A stretch of 64,000 nucleotides of DNA, taken from NCBI GenBank assembly GCA_964019425.1, contig OZ025840.1, positions 458,001 to 522,000 on the forward strand, written 5' to 3'. A program made the translations under genes and the position numbers. This document shows positions 21,388 to 32,044 of this stretch, in pieces (position 1 is the stretch's first letter; each line of letters opens with the position of its first letter). This stretch comes from Flectonema sp. DT1601. Taxonomy: Eukaryota; Euglenozoa; Diplonemea; Diplonemida; Diplonemidae. The notes under the pieces are model-generated. The model made no database searches. It was not told the origin of the DNA and worked only from the letters and a program-made list of their open reading frames with translations.

Positions 21388-22613
21388 AATTACCAGGTGA
21401 GATTTGGACTGTTAGCTTTTGGCTAAGGCCCTCCCTGAAGAGCAAGAACAGAAAAACTACTCACACCTGAAGAAAACATACACAAAGAACACACTGTAAG
21501 CTGTGTGTGTATTTTGTGTTTGTCACAACAGGAGAGAAAAGAAAGAATGTCAAGGTTGGTCACCTTGCCTATCAACGCACAACATTGGTGGTCTCTACTA
21601 GACCCTGAGTGATCCCACTGGATCTCTCATCGTTCATAGTACCCTGTGTGAAGTTATAAAATCAAAGGTAAACTATGAACTACAAATGACTTAGCCTGTT
21701 ATTATAATGCCACAGGCAGGCCCTGCATTCAGCAACTATCCAGCAGTGCTTGGATGTCCTGATCTTCTTCTAAAAAAAAGAAAGAAAAACAAAACTGTAG
21801 CTGGGATCACTCAGGATCAACAGACTACCAATGCTACCTGTTGTACTTGCTCACTATGGGGGGTGATGCCAAACACCCAGAAGTACTAAACTGCTTTCCT
21901 TCTTGCTGCCCAGGAGTTTCTGACCAGAACTAATAGAAAATAAAAAGTAGATGGGAAACAATAAAAATTAAAATGGATATAACTGAAGTTAAACAAGACA
22001 AATGAAGTAACAGACCAGAACAGAAAGAGAATTGTAATAGAAGATTACAAATAAAAAAATGCAAGTATCAACACATAATCAAGATACACCAGCAGCTAAC
22101 AAACAACATAAAATTGAAGATCAGTTGCCAGAGTATTTCAACCATGGTAGAATACTCGCCCCTCTGGCAGGGATTATCCCAGACTTGTCCTTTAATTTAG
22201 TTGGACACCATGGCTTACAACCCTTCCAGAGGGAAGCACCATTATGACTTCTATTTTTTTTCTTCAAGAAAATCATAAGGTGGGAACAAAGAAAAATGCT
22301 AAGAGGAACCCCCTATTAACACCTAAGACATCTAAACTGCAGCCCAGCCTATGCCCAATGCACTAACAGGTCATTCCCTCACACTCAGATCAAAAAATCA
22401 AAGTTCAGAGTGCATCTTAGCGTGAATGAGAGAATTTCCTCCCGCTTATTTTGAACAAAAGGGATAGGAGAAGGGATAGAAAACGAACATAAAAATAAAA
22501 TTCTAAGTAAGAAACACTTAGCAGAAACACTTAGCAGCTTTTAAGGAGCTGAAAAGCAAAAAAAAAATCTAAGTGAGAAACACTTAGTAGAAACAATTCG
22601 TAGCTAATTAAGC
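21388..22613 (+). repeat. PalR repeat, copy 2 (left arm of a 2.5-kb palindrome)
   Basis: Nearly full PalR unit. Features include a TTAGCTTTTGGCTAA foldback near the start and, near the end, hairpins CTAAGTG-AGAAA-CACTTAG. It forms an inverted repeat with copy 3 (22652-23890) around a loop of about 38 bases. The arms differ at several positions (for example GCCTATGCCC near 22350 against the complement of GGGCATAAGC near 22920). No coding function is recognised. Confidence 0.9.
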
Positions 22614-22651
22614 TGAAAATAAAAAAATAAAAAATTTTCTAAGTGAGAAAT

Positions 22652-23890
22652 ACTTTTCAGCTTAATTAGCTACAAATTGTTTCTACTAAGTGTTTCTCAC
22701 TTAGATTTTTTTTTTTTGCTTTTCAGCTCCTTAAAAGCTGCTAAGTGTTTCTGCTAAGTGTTTCTCACTTAGAATTTTATTTTTATGTTCGTTTTCTATC
22801 CCTTCTCCTATCCCTTTTGTTCAAAATAAGCGGGAGGAAATTCTCTCATTCACGCTAAGATGCACTCTGAACTTTGATTTTTTGATCTGAGTGTGAGGGA
22901 ATGACCTGTTAGTGCATTGGGCATAAGCTGGGCTGCAGTTTAGATGTCTTAGGTGTTAATAAGGGGTTCCTCTTAGCATTTTTCTTTGTTACCACCTTAT
23001 GATTTTCTTGAAGAAAAAAAATAGAAGTCATAATGGTGCTTCCCTCTGGAAGGGTTGTAAGCCATGGTGTCCAACTAAATTAAAGGACAAGTCTGGGATA
23101 ATCCCTGCCAGAGGGGCGAGTATTCTACCATGGTTGAAATACTCTGGCAACTGATCTTCAATTTTATGTTGTTTGTTAGCTGCTGGTGTATCTTGATTAT
23201 GTGTTGATACTTGCATTTTCTTATTTGTAATCTTCTATTACAATTCTCTTTCTGTTCTGGTCTGTTACTTCATTTGTCTTGTTTAACTTCAGTTATATCC
23301 ATTTTACTTTTTATTGTTTCCCATCTACTTTTTATTTTCTATTAGTTCTGGTCAGAAACTCCTGGGCAGCAAGAAGGAAAGTAGTTTAGTACTTCTGGGT
23401 GTTTGGCATCACCCCCCATAGTGAGCAAGTACAACAGGTAGCATTGGTAGTCTGTTGATCCTGAGTGATCCCAGCTACAGTTTTGTTTTTCTTTCTTTTT
23501 TTTAGAAGAAGATCAGGACATCCAAGCACTGCTGGATAGTTGCTGAATGCAGGGCCTGCCTGTGGCATTATAATAACAGGCTAAGTCATTTGTAGTTCAT
23601 AGTTTACCTTTGATTTTATAACTTCACACAGGGTACTATGAACGATGAGAGATCCAGTGGGATCACTCAGGGTCTAGTAGAGACCACCAATGTTGTGCGT
23701 TGATAGGCAAGGTGACCAACCTTGACATTCTTTCTTTTCTCTCCTGTTGTGACAAACACAAAATACACACACAGCTTACAGTGTGTTCTTTGTGTATGTT
23801 TTCTTCAGGTGTGAGTAGTTTTTTTGTTCTTGCTCTTCAGGGAGGGCCTTAGCCAAAAGCTAACAGTCCAAATCTCACCTGGAAATTCAA
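22652..23890 (-). repeat. PalR repeat, copy 3 (right arm of palindrome)
   Basis: Inverted partner of copy 2. It joins copy 4 head to tail at about 23890 (AATTCAACTCAGTCCTTGTC), showing that PalR can occur as a tandem satellite with a period of about 1.36 kb. Confidence 0.9.
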
Positions 23891-25254
23891 CTCAGTCCTT
23901 GTCAGTTTTGGCATCAAACTTGTAATGGTTTAATCATTACAGGTTATTTACTGAAATATTTGTTCTAAAAGTTGCTAAGTATTTCTCACTTAGAAATTTT
24001 TTATTTTTTTATTTTCAGCTTAATTAGCTACAAATTGTTTCTACTAAGTGTTTCTCACTTAGATTTTTTTTTTTTGCTTTTCAGCTCCTTAAAAGCTGCT
24101 AAGTGTTTCTGCTAAGTGTTTCTCACTTAGAATTTTATTTTTATGTTCGTTTTCTATCCCTTCTCCTATCCCTTTTGTTCAAAATAAGCGGGAGGAAATT
24201 CTCTCATTCACGCTAAGATGCACTCTGAACTTTGATTTTTTGATCTGAGTGTGAGGGAATGACCTGTTAGTGCATTGGGCATAAGCTGGGCTGCAGTTTA
24301 GATGTCTTAGGTGTTAATAAGGGGTTCCTCTTAGCATTTTTCTTTGTTACCACCTTATGATTTTCTTGAAGAAAAAAAATAGAAGTCATAATGGTGCTTC
24401 CCTCTGGAAGGGTTGTAAGCCATGGTGTCCAACTAAATTAAAGGACAAGTCTGGGATAATCCCTGCCAGAGGGGCGAGTATTCTACCATGGTTGAAATAC
24501 TCTGGCAACTGATCTTCAATTTTATGTTGTTTGTTAGCTGCTGGTGTATCTTGATTATGTGTTGATACTTGCATTTTCTTATTTGTAATCTTCTATTACA
24601 ATTCTCTTTCTGTTCTGGTCTGTTACTTCATTTGTCTTGTTTAACTTCAGTTATATCCATTTTACTTTTTATTGTTTCCCATCTACTTTTTATTTTCTAT
24701 TAGTTCTGGTCAGAAACTCCTGGGCAGCAAGAAGGAAAGTAGTTTAGTACTTCTGGGTGTTTGGCATCACCCCCCATAGTGAGCAAGTACAACAGGTAGC
24801 ATTGGTAGTCTGTTGATCCTGAGTGATCCCAGCTACAGTTTTGTTTTTCTTTCTTTTTTTTAGAAGAAGATCAGGACATCCAAGCACTGCTGGATAGTTG
24901 CTGAATGCAGGGCCTGCCTGTGGCATTATAATAACAGGCTAAGTCATTTGTAGTTCATAGTTTACCTTTGATTTTATAACTTCACACAGGGTACTATGAA
25001 CGATGAGAGATCCAGTGGGATCACTCAGGGTCTAGTAGAGACCACCAATGTTGTGCGTTGATAGGCAAGGTGACCAACCTTGACATTCTTTCTTTTCTCT
25101 CCTGTTGTGACAAACACAAAATACACACACAGCTTACAGTGTGTTCTTTGTGTATGTTTTCTTCAGGTGTGAGTAGTTTTTTTGTTCTTGCTCTTCAGGG
25201 AGGGCCTTAGCCAAAAGCTAACAGTCCAAATCTCACCTGGAAATTCAACTCTAG
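23891..25254 (-). repeat. PalR repeat, copy 4 (full unit)
   Basis: The only complete unit, about 1,360 bp. It includes the terminal part missing from copies 2 and 3, with the hairpin CTGTAATG-(7)-CATTACAG (about 23924-23946 on this strand). Over the shared length it looks identical to copy 3, so the tandem duplication is recent. Confidence 0.9.
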
Positions 25255-25375
25255 CAACTTTTAGAACAAATATTTCAGAAAATAACCTGTAATGATTAAA
25301 CCATTACAGGTTTGATGTCAAAACTGACAAGGACTGAGTTGAATTACCAGGTGAGATTTGGACAGGTTTAAAAAA
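25255..25375 (+). repeat. PalR terminal fragment in inverted position
   Basis: The last 90 bp of a PalR unit in plus orientation, followed by the first 28 bp of another unit (GTTGAATTACCAGGTGAGAT). With the end of copy 4 it makes a further palindrome whose arms (about 25226-25254 and 25341-25368) enclose the terminal hairpin. Confidence 0.85.
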
Positions 25376-25785
25376 AAAGGAAAGACGGGGATCATTATCA
25401 CCACCACAGATGCAACATTTTCCTTACATAATTGCTACTAGGGTTGATTTGTTAGTAAAAAGGTGCATATCTCTTGAGTGCGGGAGAAGGGGGAAAAAAT
25501 GGTGGAAAAAAAAAAATTAGGGGTGTTTTTTACTCAGATTTTCTCGATCTTTCCAGTCTGGGATTAATATTTATCATTGAGTAGTACCAAGGAAATTTTG
25601 CAAAGAGACATTTATCTCTTTTTAGCAGCACTTACCATGTTTAAAAGTATATCCCTATGCCTAATTTTACAGATCGCACCCTCCCCGATTCCAAAAAATA
25701 AAAAATCGAGCAAAAGTAACATATCGTGTAACCTTGCTCAGGCGGTGAGAAAATGGTGTTTTTTGTTCGCAAAAAAAAGGAATGA
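25376..25785. other. Unique sequence between PalR copies
   Basis: About 410 bp with no match elsewhere in the window. It has mixed composition and contains a pyrimidine-poor stretch and short frames only. It may be the original insertion locus or a captured genomic fragment. No gene can be supported. Confidence 0.5.
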
Positions 25786-26321
25786 CTGAGTTGAGTTTAC
25801 CAGGTGAGATTTGGACTGTTAGCTTTTGGCTAAGGCCCTCCCTGAAGAGCAAGAACAAAAAAACTACTCACACCTGAAGAAAACATACACAAAGAACACA
25901 CTGTAAGCTGTGTGTGTATTTTGTGTTTGTCACAACAGGAGAGAAAAGAAAGAATGTCAAGGTTGGTCACCTTGCCTATCAACGCACAACATTGGTGGTC
26001 TCTACTAGACCCTGAGTGATCCCACTGGATCTCTCATCGTTCATAGTACCCTATGTGAAGTTATAAAATCAAAGGTAAACTATGAACTACAAATGACTTA
26101 GCCTGTTATTATAATGCCACAGGCAGGCCCTGCATTCAGCAACTATCCAGCAGTGCTTGAATGTCCTGATCTTCTTCTAAAAAAAAGAAAGAAAAACAAA
26201 ACTGTAGCTGGGATCACTCAGGATCAACAGACTACCAATGCTACCTGTTGTACTTGCTCACTATGGGGGGTGATGCCAAACACCCAGAAGTACTAAACTG
26301 CTTTCCTTCTTGCTGCCCAGG
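25786..26321 (+). repeat. PalR repeat, copy 5 (3'-truncated)
   Basis: First 535 bp of the unit, cut at TTGCTGCCCAGG and joined to the T-rich part of an inverted arm outer flank. A few substitutions separate it from copies 2-4 (for example TGCTTGAATG for TGCTTGGATG). Confidence 0.9.
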
Positions 26322-26602
26322 ATATATATTTTTTTTTTTTTTTTCATGTTTGATTATTTCCTCTTCATATTTTTTTTTTTTACTTTTCTTTCTTTTTTCT
26401 CTTTTTTTTCTCTGCCTCTCTCTTAATTCTGTTCGTTTCTTTGAAACGAAAATTCATTTGAATATTATTCCTTGGTCAGCAACCATCATTGTCGCCCTTT
26501 GGGCCTGTTAAAAAAAATAAAAAATAAAAAGAAAGTTTACATCGGGAATAGGGCAGGAGCCAAAAGCTCCCAGTCCGTTACTTCCCACTTTATCGAAATT
26601 CA
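26322..26602 (-). repeat. Arm outer flank fragment (inverted)
   Basis: Matches 19490-19771 in the same orientation and ends at the fixed terminus TTTATCGAAATTCA. Here it is not attached to a satellite array, so outer flanks can be carried separately. Confidence 0.85.
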
Positions 26603-26869
26603 GCTTTTTGTGGAGCTATCCACTCTGCGGTCTTTTTAGGCCCCTCTATCTCCTTTGCTTTATAAGACCCAATGTTTCTTCTCATCCAATTGCTTTTCTC
26701 AAGTTGCCTCTTCGGCATTCATTTGCCAACCACATTATTTATCAAAATATATATTATAAACAAGTAGTTACTCCGATTTTTCTGTTTTAGAGCGTAGCTC
26801 GTTTTCCTTTAAACAGTATTTACCAAAAAAAACTCTAGGGTTAGCTGCCCGAAATTAAAAAAAAAGGAA
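26603..26869. other. Unique sequence, no gene seen
   Basis: About 270 bp with no internal match and no long open frame. It separates an arm terminus from the inverted-repeat element that follows. Confidence 0.4.
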
Positions 26870-27320
26870 TACTGTAAAGGGAAATATTCTTGTGGGGAAA
26901 AACCCGCGAGTTTTTATAATTTTTTCTAAATCCGCGAGAATATTTCCCCGCGGGAGTATTTCCCTGCAAGCATACTTTTTTTCCAGCCATTTTTTTGGTT
27001 CTTTTTTGTGAAGAAAATATGTGTGCTACGAAGGAAAGTTTCAGCAAAAATTATTTTTATTGTACAGTATGGTGGTTTTTTATTGTGCTTGTTTGGTAAA
27101 TAATGCTTTGTTCCACCAGACACTTGATGGAAGCACAAAGATTTCTTAGATTCTTGATCAACTGACTGACTTTTGCAAAAATCCTCTGTGGCAGGGAAAT
27201 ATTCTTGCGGGGAAAAACCTGCGAGTTTAAAAAAAAATCTCCAAATCCGCGAGAATATTTCCCCGCGAGAATATTTCCCCGCGAGAATATTTCCCCGCGA
27301 GAATATTTCCCTTTACAGTA
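26870..27320. mobile_element. TA-flanked MITE-like foldback element
   Basis: A 447-bp element (26872-27318) with terminal inverted repeats CTGTAAAGGGAAATATTC continuing to GGGG, about 26 bp with two mismatches, and TA on both sides. A TA duplication is typical of Tc1/mariner-type transposons; the element has no transposase, so it would be non-autonomous. Inside each end is a subterminal block with AATATTCT(T/C)G(T/C)GGGG and CCGCGAGAATATTTCC foldbacks. At the right end the 16-bp unit CCGCGAGAATATTTCC is repeated four times (27247-27310). Confidence 0.8.
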
Positions 27321-27383
27321 GTTTAAAAAAAAAGATCTTAACTCATCGATATTGTTTCTGAGCCATTCTCTTTTCTATTTTTC

Positions 27384-28760
27384 GGAAAATAAAAATTAGT
27401 CGACAAAGTCGAACGATAAAAAAAAAACAATGATAACATCCGTCCTGGTCAAGACGCTAAACTGATTGTTTTTTTTTTCAAAATAAAAAAAATATTAAAA
27501 AAAAAAAATAAAAAAAAAAGAATAAACAATGTTATCATTGTTTTTTTATCGATCGACTATGTCGATCACTTTCTATTTTCCGTCCTGGTCAAGACGCTAA
27601 ACTGATTGTTTTTTCTTTAAAATAATAAAAAGGATTAAAAAAAAAAAAAAAAAAAAAAAAAAGAATAAACAATGTTATCATTGTTTTTTATCGATCGACT
27701 ATGTCGATCACTTTCTATTTTCCGTCCTGGTCAAGACGCTAAACTGATTGTTTTTTCTTTAAAAAATAATTAAAAGGTTAAAAAAAAAAAAAAAAAAAAA
27801 AAAAAGATTAATCAATGTTATCATTGTTTTTTTATCGATCGACTATGTCGATCACTTTCAATTTTCCGTCCTGGTCAGGACGCTAAACTGATTGTTTTTC
27901 TTTAAAAATAAATGAAAAGAATAAAAAAAAAAAAAAAAAAAAAAAGGAATAAACAATGTTATCATTGTTTTTTTTTATCGTTCGATTTTGTCGACTAATT
28001 TCTATTTTCCGTTTTTTTTTCTTTAAAAATAAATAAAAAGAATTTAAAAAAAAAAAAAAAAAAAGAATAAACAATGTTATCATTGTTTTTTTATCGATCG
28101 ACTATGTCGATCACTTTCTATTTTCCGTCCTGGTCAAGACGCTAAACTGATTGTTTTTTCTTTAAAATAATAAAAAGGATTAAAAAAAAAAAAAAAAAAA
28201 AAAAAAAGAATAAACAATGTTATCATTGTTTTTTATCGATCGACTATGTCGATCACTTTCTATTTTCCGTCCTGGTCAAGACGCTAAACTGATTGTTTTT
28301 TCTTTAAAAAATAATTAAAAGGTTAAAAAAAAAAAAAAAAAAAAAAAAAAGATTAATCAATGTTATCATTGTTTTTTTATCGATCGACTATGTCGATCAC
28401 TTTCAATTTTCCGTCCTGGTCAGGACGCTAAACTGATTGTTTTTCTTTAAAAATAAATGAAAAGAATAAAAAAAAAAAAAAAAAAAAAAAGGAATAAACA
28501 ATGTTATCATTGTTTTTTTTTTTATCGATCGACTATGTCGATTACTTTCTATTTTCCGTCCTGGTCAAGACGCTAAACTGATTGTTTTTTCTTTAAAATA
28601 ATTAAAAGGATTTAAAAAAAAAAAAAAAAAAAAAAAAAGAATAAACAATGTTATCATTGTTTTTTTTCTATCGATCGACTATGTCGATTAATTTCTTTTT
28701 TCCGTCCTGATCGAGACGCTAAACTGATTGTTTCCTTTTTTTAAATAATAAATAAAAAAA
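27384..28760 (-). repeat. Hairpin satellite array 4 (mostly A monomers), with internal orientation switch
   Basis: Starts with a half B monomer in plus orientation (27384-27439) and flips abruptly to minus-strand A monomers at about 27440. Most units are A type with period near 140-150 bp. One B monomer lies near 27980. A block of three A monomers (27500-27900) is repeated almost exactly at about 28060-28470, so a higher-order duplication is present. Confidence 0.92.
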
Positions 28761-29173
28761 AAAAAAAAAAAAAAAAAAGAGCATCTCCCTGCTATCCTCA
28801 TATCCCCACAATAATATTATACCTTTTCATTTTCTCTTTCCTTTTCTGGTCTTTTTTTTTCTTTTTTTCCTTTTTCATACAAAGTTTTTTATTTATATTT
28901 TTTTTTTTTTTTTTTTTTCATGTTTGATTATTTCCTCTTCATATTTTTTTTTTTTCTATTCTTTTTTTTTTTTTTTTTTTCTCTGCCTCTCTCTCAATTC
29001 TGTTCGTTTCTTTGAAACGAAAATTCATTTGAATATTATTCCTTGGTCAGCAACCATCATTGTCGCCCTTTGGGCCTGTTAAAAAAAAAAATAAAATAAA
29101 AAGAAAGTTTACATCGGGAATAGGGCAGGAGCCAAAAGCTCCCAGTCCGTTACTTCCCACTTATCGAAATTCA
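28761..29173 (-). repeat. Arm outer flank abutting LINE copy 2
   Basis: Copy of 19347-19771 in the same orientation, ending at TTATCGAAATTCAT. The next base belongs to the interior of LINE copy 2, so the arm terminus and the LINE break coincide. Confidence 0.85.
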
Positions 29174-31998
29174 TCCCGTTGACATGAGTTCAGGTGGGGA
29201 ATTCTGGAGAGAGATGGAAGAAATAGAAGAGAATGACAAGGAGAGTCCAGTGAGCTCATCCTCATCTAACAAAAAAGAAGGGGCCGGGGAGGAAGAAGAA
29301 CCATTGGCAATGAGTAGAATAGAAAGAGCCGATGCGTAACAAGTTTGCCAGATAAAACATTTCTCAAGCCACGATCTTTCAATGGTGAGCTTTTCGATCG
29401 TTTTCAGTTTTGTTACTTTGTGGATTTTGACTTCTTCCACAGGGAAGATTTCTTTACCATCTTTTATAAAACTTCTTCTTTAATGCTGCGCATTAGTGGT
29501 CTTGAATGCCACGTGGGGAGGTTCCTCGTCTGGAACAGAACATATGAGCACTGTCTGGCGATTCTGGTGCATTCACAAAATAAAGCTTTTGTTGGTGCTA
29601 AAGGTGAACCGATGTGACGTGTCCAGATGTTCAGCTGGTCCATGCAGATGTTTTCCTCGTACGCCAACTTCAATAGTAAATATGTTACAGTCGAAGCCAT
29701 TAGCGATGATCGAGTCTCTTAGCTTTAGGTATTTTTTTTCCTTTAAGACATGAGAGGTTTCGAAACGATCTTCATTTGGACACGTCAGCTCCAGAATCAG
29801 TGCTCTTTTCGCAAAAAAAGAATAAATAAAAATGTCTGGTCTTAGAGAGGACGAGACATGGCACACTTCAAGAGGAACAATTAGGCGGTTATCACCGACA
29901 TCGTCGAGGATGACCCAATCATTCGCTAGTGAAAGTTCGCCTGTCTCTTTAGAAATTCTTTCTAGGGGTTTATTTTCCCCTGTTTTTAAAAAAGTTTGAG
30001 AGGGAGGCGGGAGGTTTTCTTTTCTTTTGTTGGCTTTTATTATCAACTCTTCCAAGAAGATAACAATGCGTTTCAGAACGCTGTCGTGACGCCACGTGAA
30101 CCTCCCTTGTGTTAAAGAGACAGGACAGCCTGTTAAGACATGCCTGAGGGTATGATTCACTTTGCCACACAAAACACAATTTTGGTCCACATTGGTGATG
30201 TTCCACCTCTTTAAATTATCTTGTGAGGGGAGGGTGTTTGTAACCGCTTTCAGTTGAAATGAGATATAGGCAGGATTTCCCTCCCTAAGTACCTTATTCC
30301 AGGTGAAGTCGTTTATCATACATTTAGACCACTCCTTCCACTGACCTTGGACTTGTAATTTATTCAAAGAGTTCAGTAGTTCATCTGTGGCTTCCACTTC
30401 AAAACGCTTAAGGAGATCGGGGCGAGTAGTACGTAAATCGCGCAATCGGTGACCAAGACCAGCTGATTGCTTCGCAAGAGAACGGTAAGAAAAAAACTTA
30501 ATAAGGCGCTCCCACTCAGCAGAAGCTGAAAACTTTTTCGACCAATTGGACGATTTCTCCATAATAACATTGTAGACACCGTGCATGTCAGAGTCCTGTG
30601 AGGATCTGAGGATGTCTAGTTTAATTGATTGCGCTTGTTTATATAGCGTCTCAACTCTTTTGTGTCTGAGACCAACAGTGTTCTTTGAACCGGTAAAAAG
30701 GATGACTGTGTTCGCAGAGCGGACAAATCCCCACCATTTCTTCAAAAAAGGTTTAATAATTTTGTCCATTTTTTTGGCAAAAGGGAGAGATAAGTCATGG
30801 ATCATTAAACTCCATGTTAACCTTGACAATAACAAATGTTGGACAGACCAAGCCTTCTGAGACCCATATAGTGGCATGGCGTCGACTTTTTTTAAAAAAT
30901 TCCTGGTAAAAGTGGTCAGGCGCTCTCGCAATTTCTGTTCTTTGGCGTTCGGCTCAAACCAACGCCCGAGGTATTTGAACTCTCCAGCTTCCTGGAGATT
31001 CGTAATCGGAACATTGTTAATCTTCAGGTCCGGGTTAGCTGGTTTCCCTTGTACAAAGCTGTGGGCAATGCATTTCTGGGGTTTCGCTTTCATACCACGA
31101 GACCAGGAAAGAAACTGTTCGAGCGACTTGATTAGCAATTTTGCCCCCGCCTTTGATGACGTGGTAAGTTGTAAATCATCAGCAAAAGCTGCAACTAATA
31201 GTTGGAGGGATTTATTGTTAAACTCGTAGGCTTCCTGTTGATGAACTGCTAAGGAAAAGAGCAGTAGTTGGAATACCAAATTAAAAAGGGTTGGGGAGGA
31301 AACGCAGCCTTGAAAGACACCAACTTCAAAAGGGATAGTGGGCGTCAGGCCTTCTCCAACTCTGATTTGGACGCGCATGGAGGAATAATACCTTTTATAG
31401 AAACCGATTATTCTTTCGTGAATTCCGAAATATTTTAAAGCAAAGAAAATTAATTGATGTTTGACTGAGCCGAAAGCATCTGCCAAATCCACCCAGACAA
31501 TTGTTAGGTTTTTCCGGAGAGCTTTCACTTCTTTAAAAATCTCTGAGGTGATCGTGGCATGTTCGATACACCCAGAGACACCTTTCCTAAAGCCTTTTTG
31601 AAAATTAAATTTAGAAAGAGTGTGGTTTGCGACGGCTTCCTGAATAACCGTATTAAAAATTTTCCCGTCGCAGTTGCCCACAGCTATCGGTCTCGTTTTC
31701 GAGATGTCTTTCCCATCGGAGTTGGGCTTTGGGAGCATTGTTACAAATGCTAAGCCCCAACTATCCGGATAGGCCTTGAGTTCGAAAATTCTCTTTAATA
31801 CCTTGTAAAGTGCTTCCATAAAAGTTGGGACCTTTTTCCATACAACATAAGGTATGCAATTGGGACCAGGGGCACATTTGTTTTTTTTCTTTGATAAGAG
31901 AATACCAAACTGTTCGAAGCTCGGGAACTGGATATCATCCATTGTCTTGTAGTCAGACTTAGGTAAAAAAGAGGGATGGGTGAAATCATCTTTAGTCG
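29174..31998 (-). pseudogene. LINE copy 2, RT and endonuclease region, both ends cut and frame broken
   Basis: Minus-strand copy nearly identical to copy 1 but reaching further upstream: it adds about 80 codons including KCAPGPNCIPYVVWK, the usual RT motif-0 region. FADD, finger and PD...E residues are present. The main frame is open from about 31998 to 29655. One extra A at 29651-29654 then shifts it, and a 13-base deletion near 29470 shifts it again, so this copy is inactive. It ends at 29174, corresponding to 13144 in copy 1, so the whole coiled-coil extension and 3' tail are missing. Missing 3' ends are not expected from normal target-primed insertion; rearrangement after insertion is likely. 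Confidence 0.92.
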
Positions 31999-32044
31999 TT
32001 TTTTTTTCTATCGATCGACATAGTCGATCGATAGAAAAAAAAAA
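31999..32044. repeat. Perfect 21-bp-stem hairpin at LINE/satellite junction
   Basis: T9 plus CTATCGATCGAC, loop ATA, then GTCGATCGATAG plus A9. The right half is the start of a satellite monomer. The left half is its exact reverse complement and leads straight into the 5' end of LINE copy 2. The LINE reading frame runs through the hairpin, so its first 20 or so apparent codons are satellite-derived. Confidence 0.9.

Noticed and set aside
22059-22247. 62-codon PalR frame beginning MQVSTHNQDTP, present in several copies
   Set aside because: Copies are too similar for selection to be judged, no family matches, and other frames of similar length exist in the same unit; not called a gene.
21388-23890. 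PalR palindrome as a pure read-chimera artefact
   Set aside because: Arms differ by several substitutions and a small length change, so they are distinct sequences; an assembly error still needs spanning reads to exclude fully.
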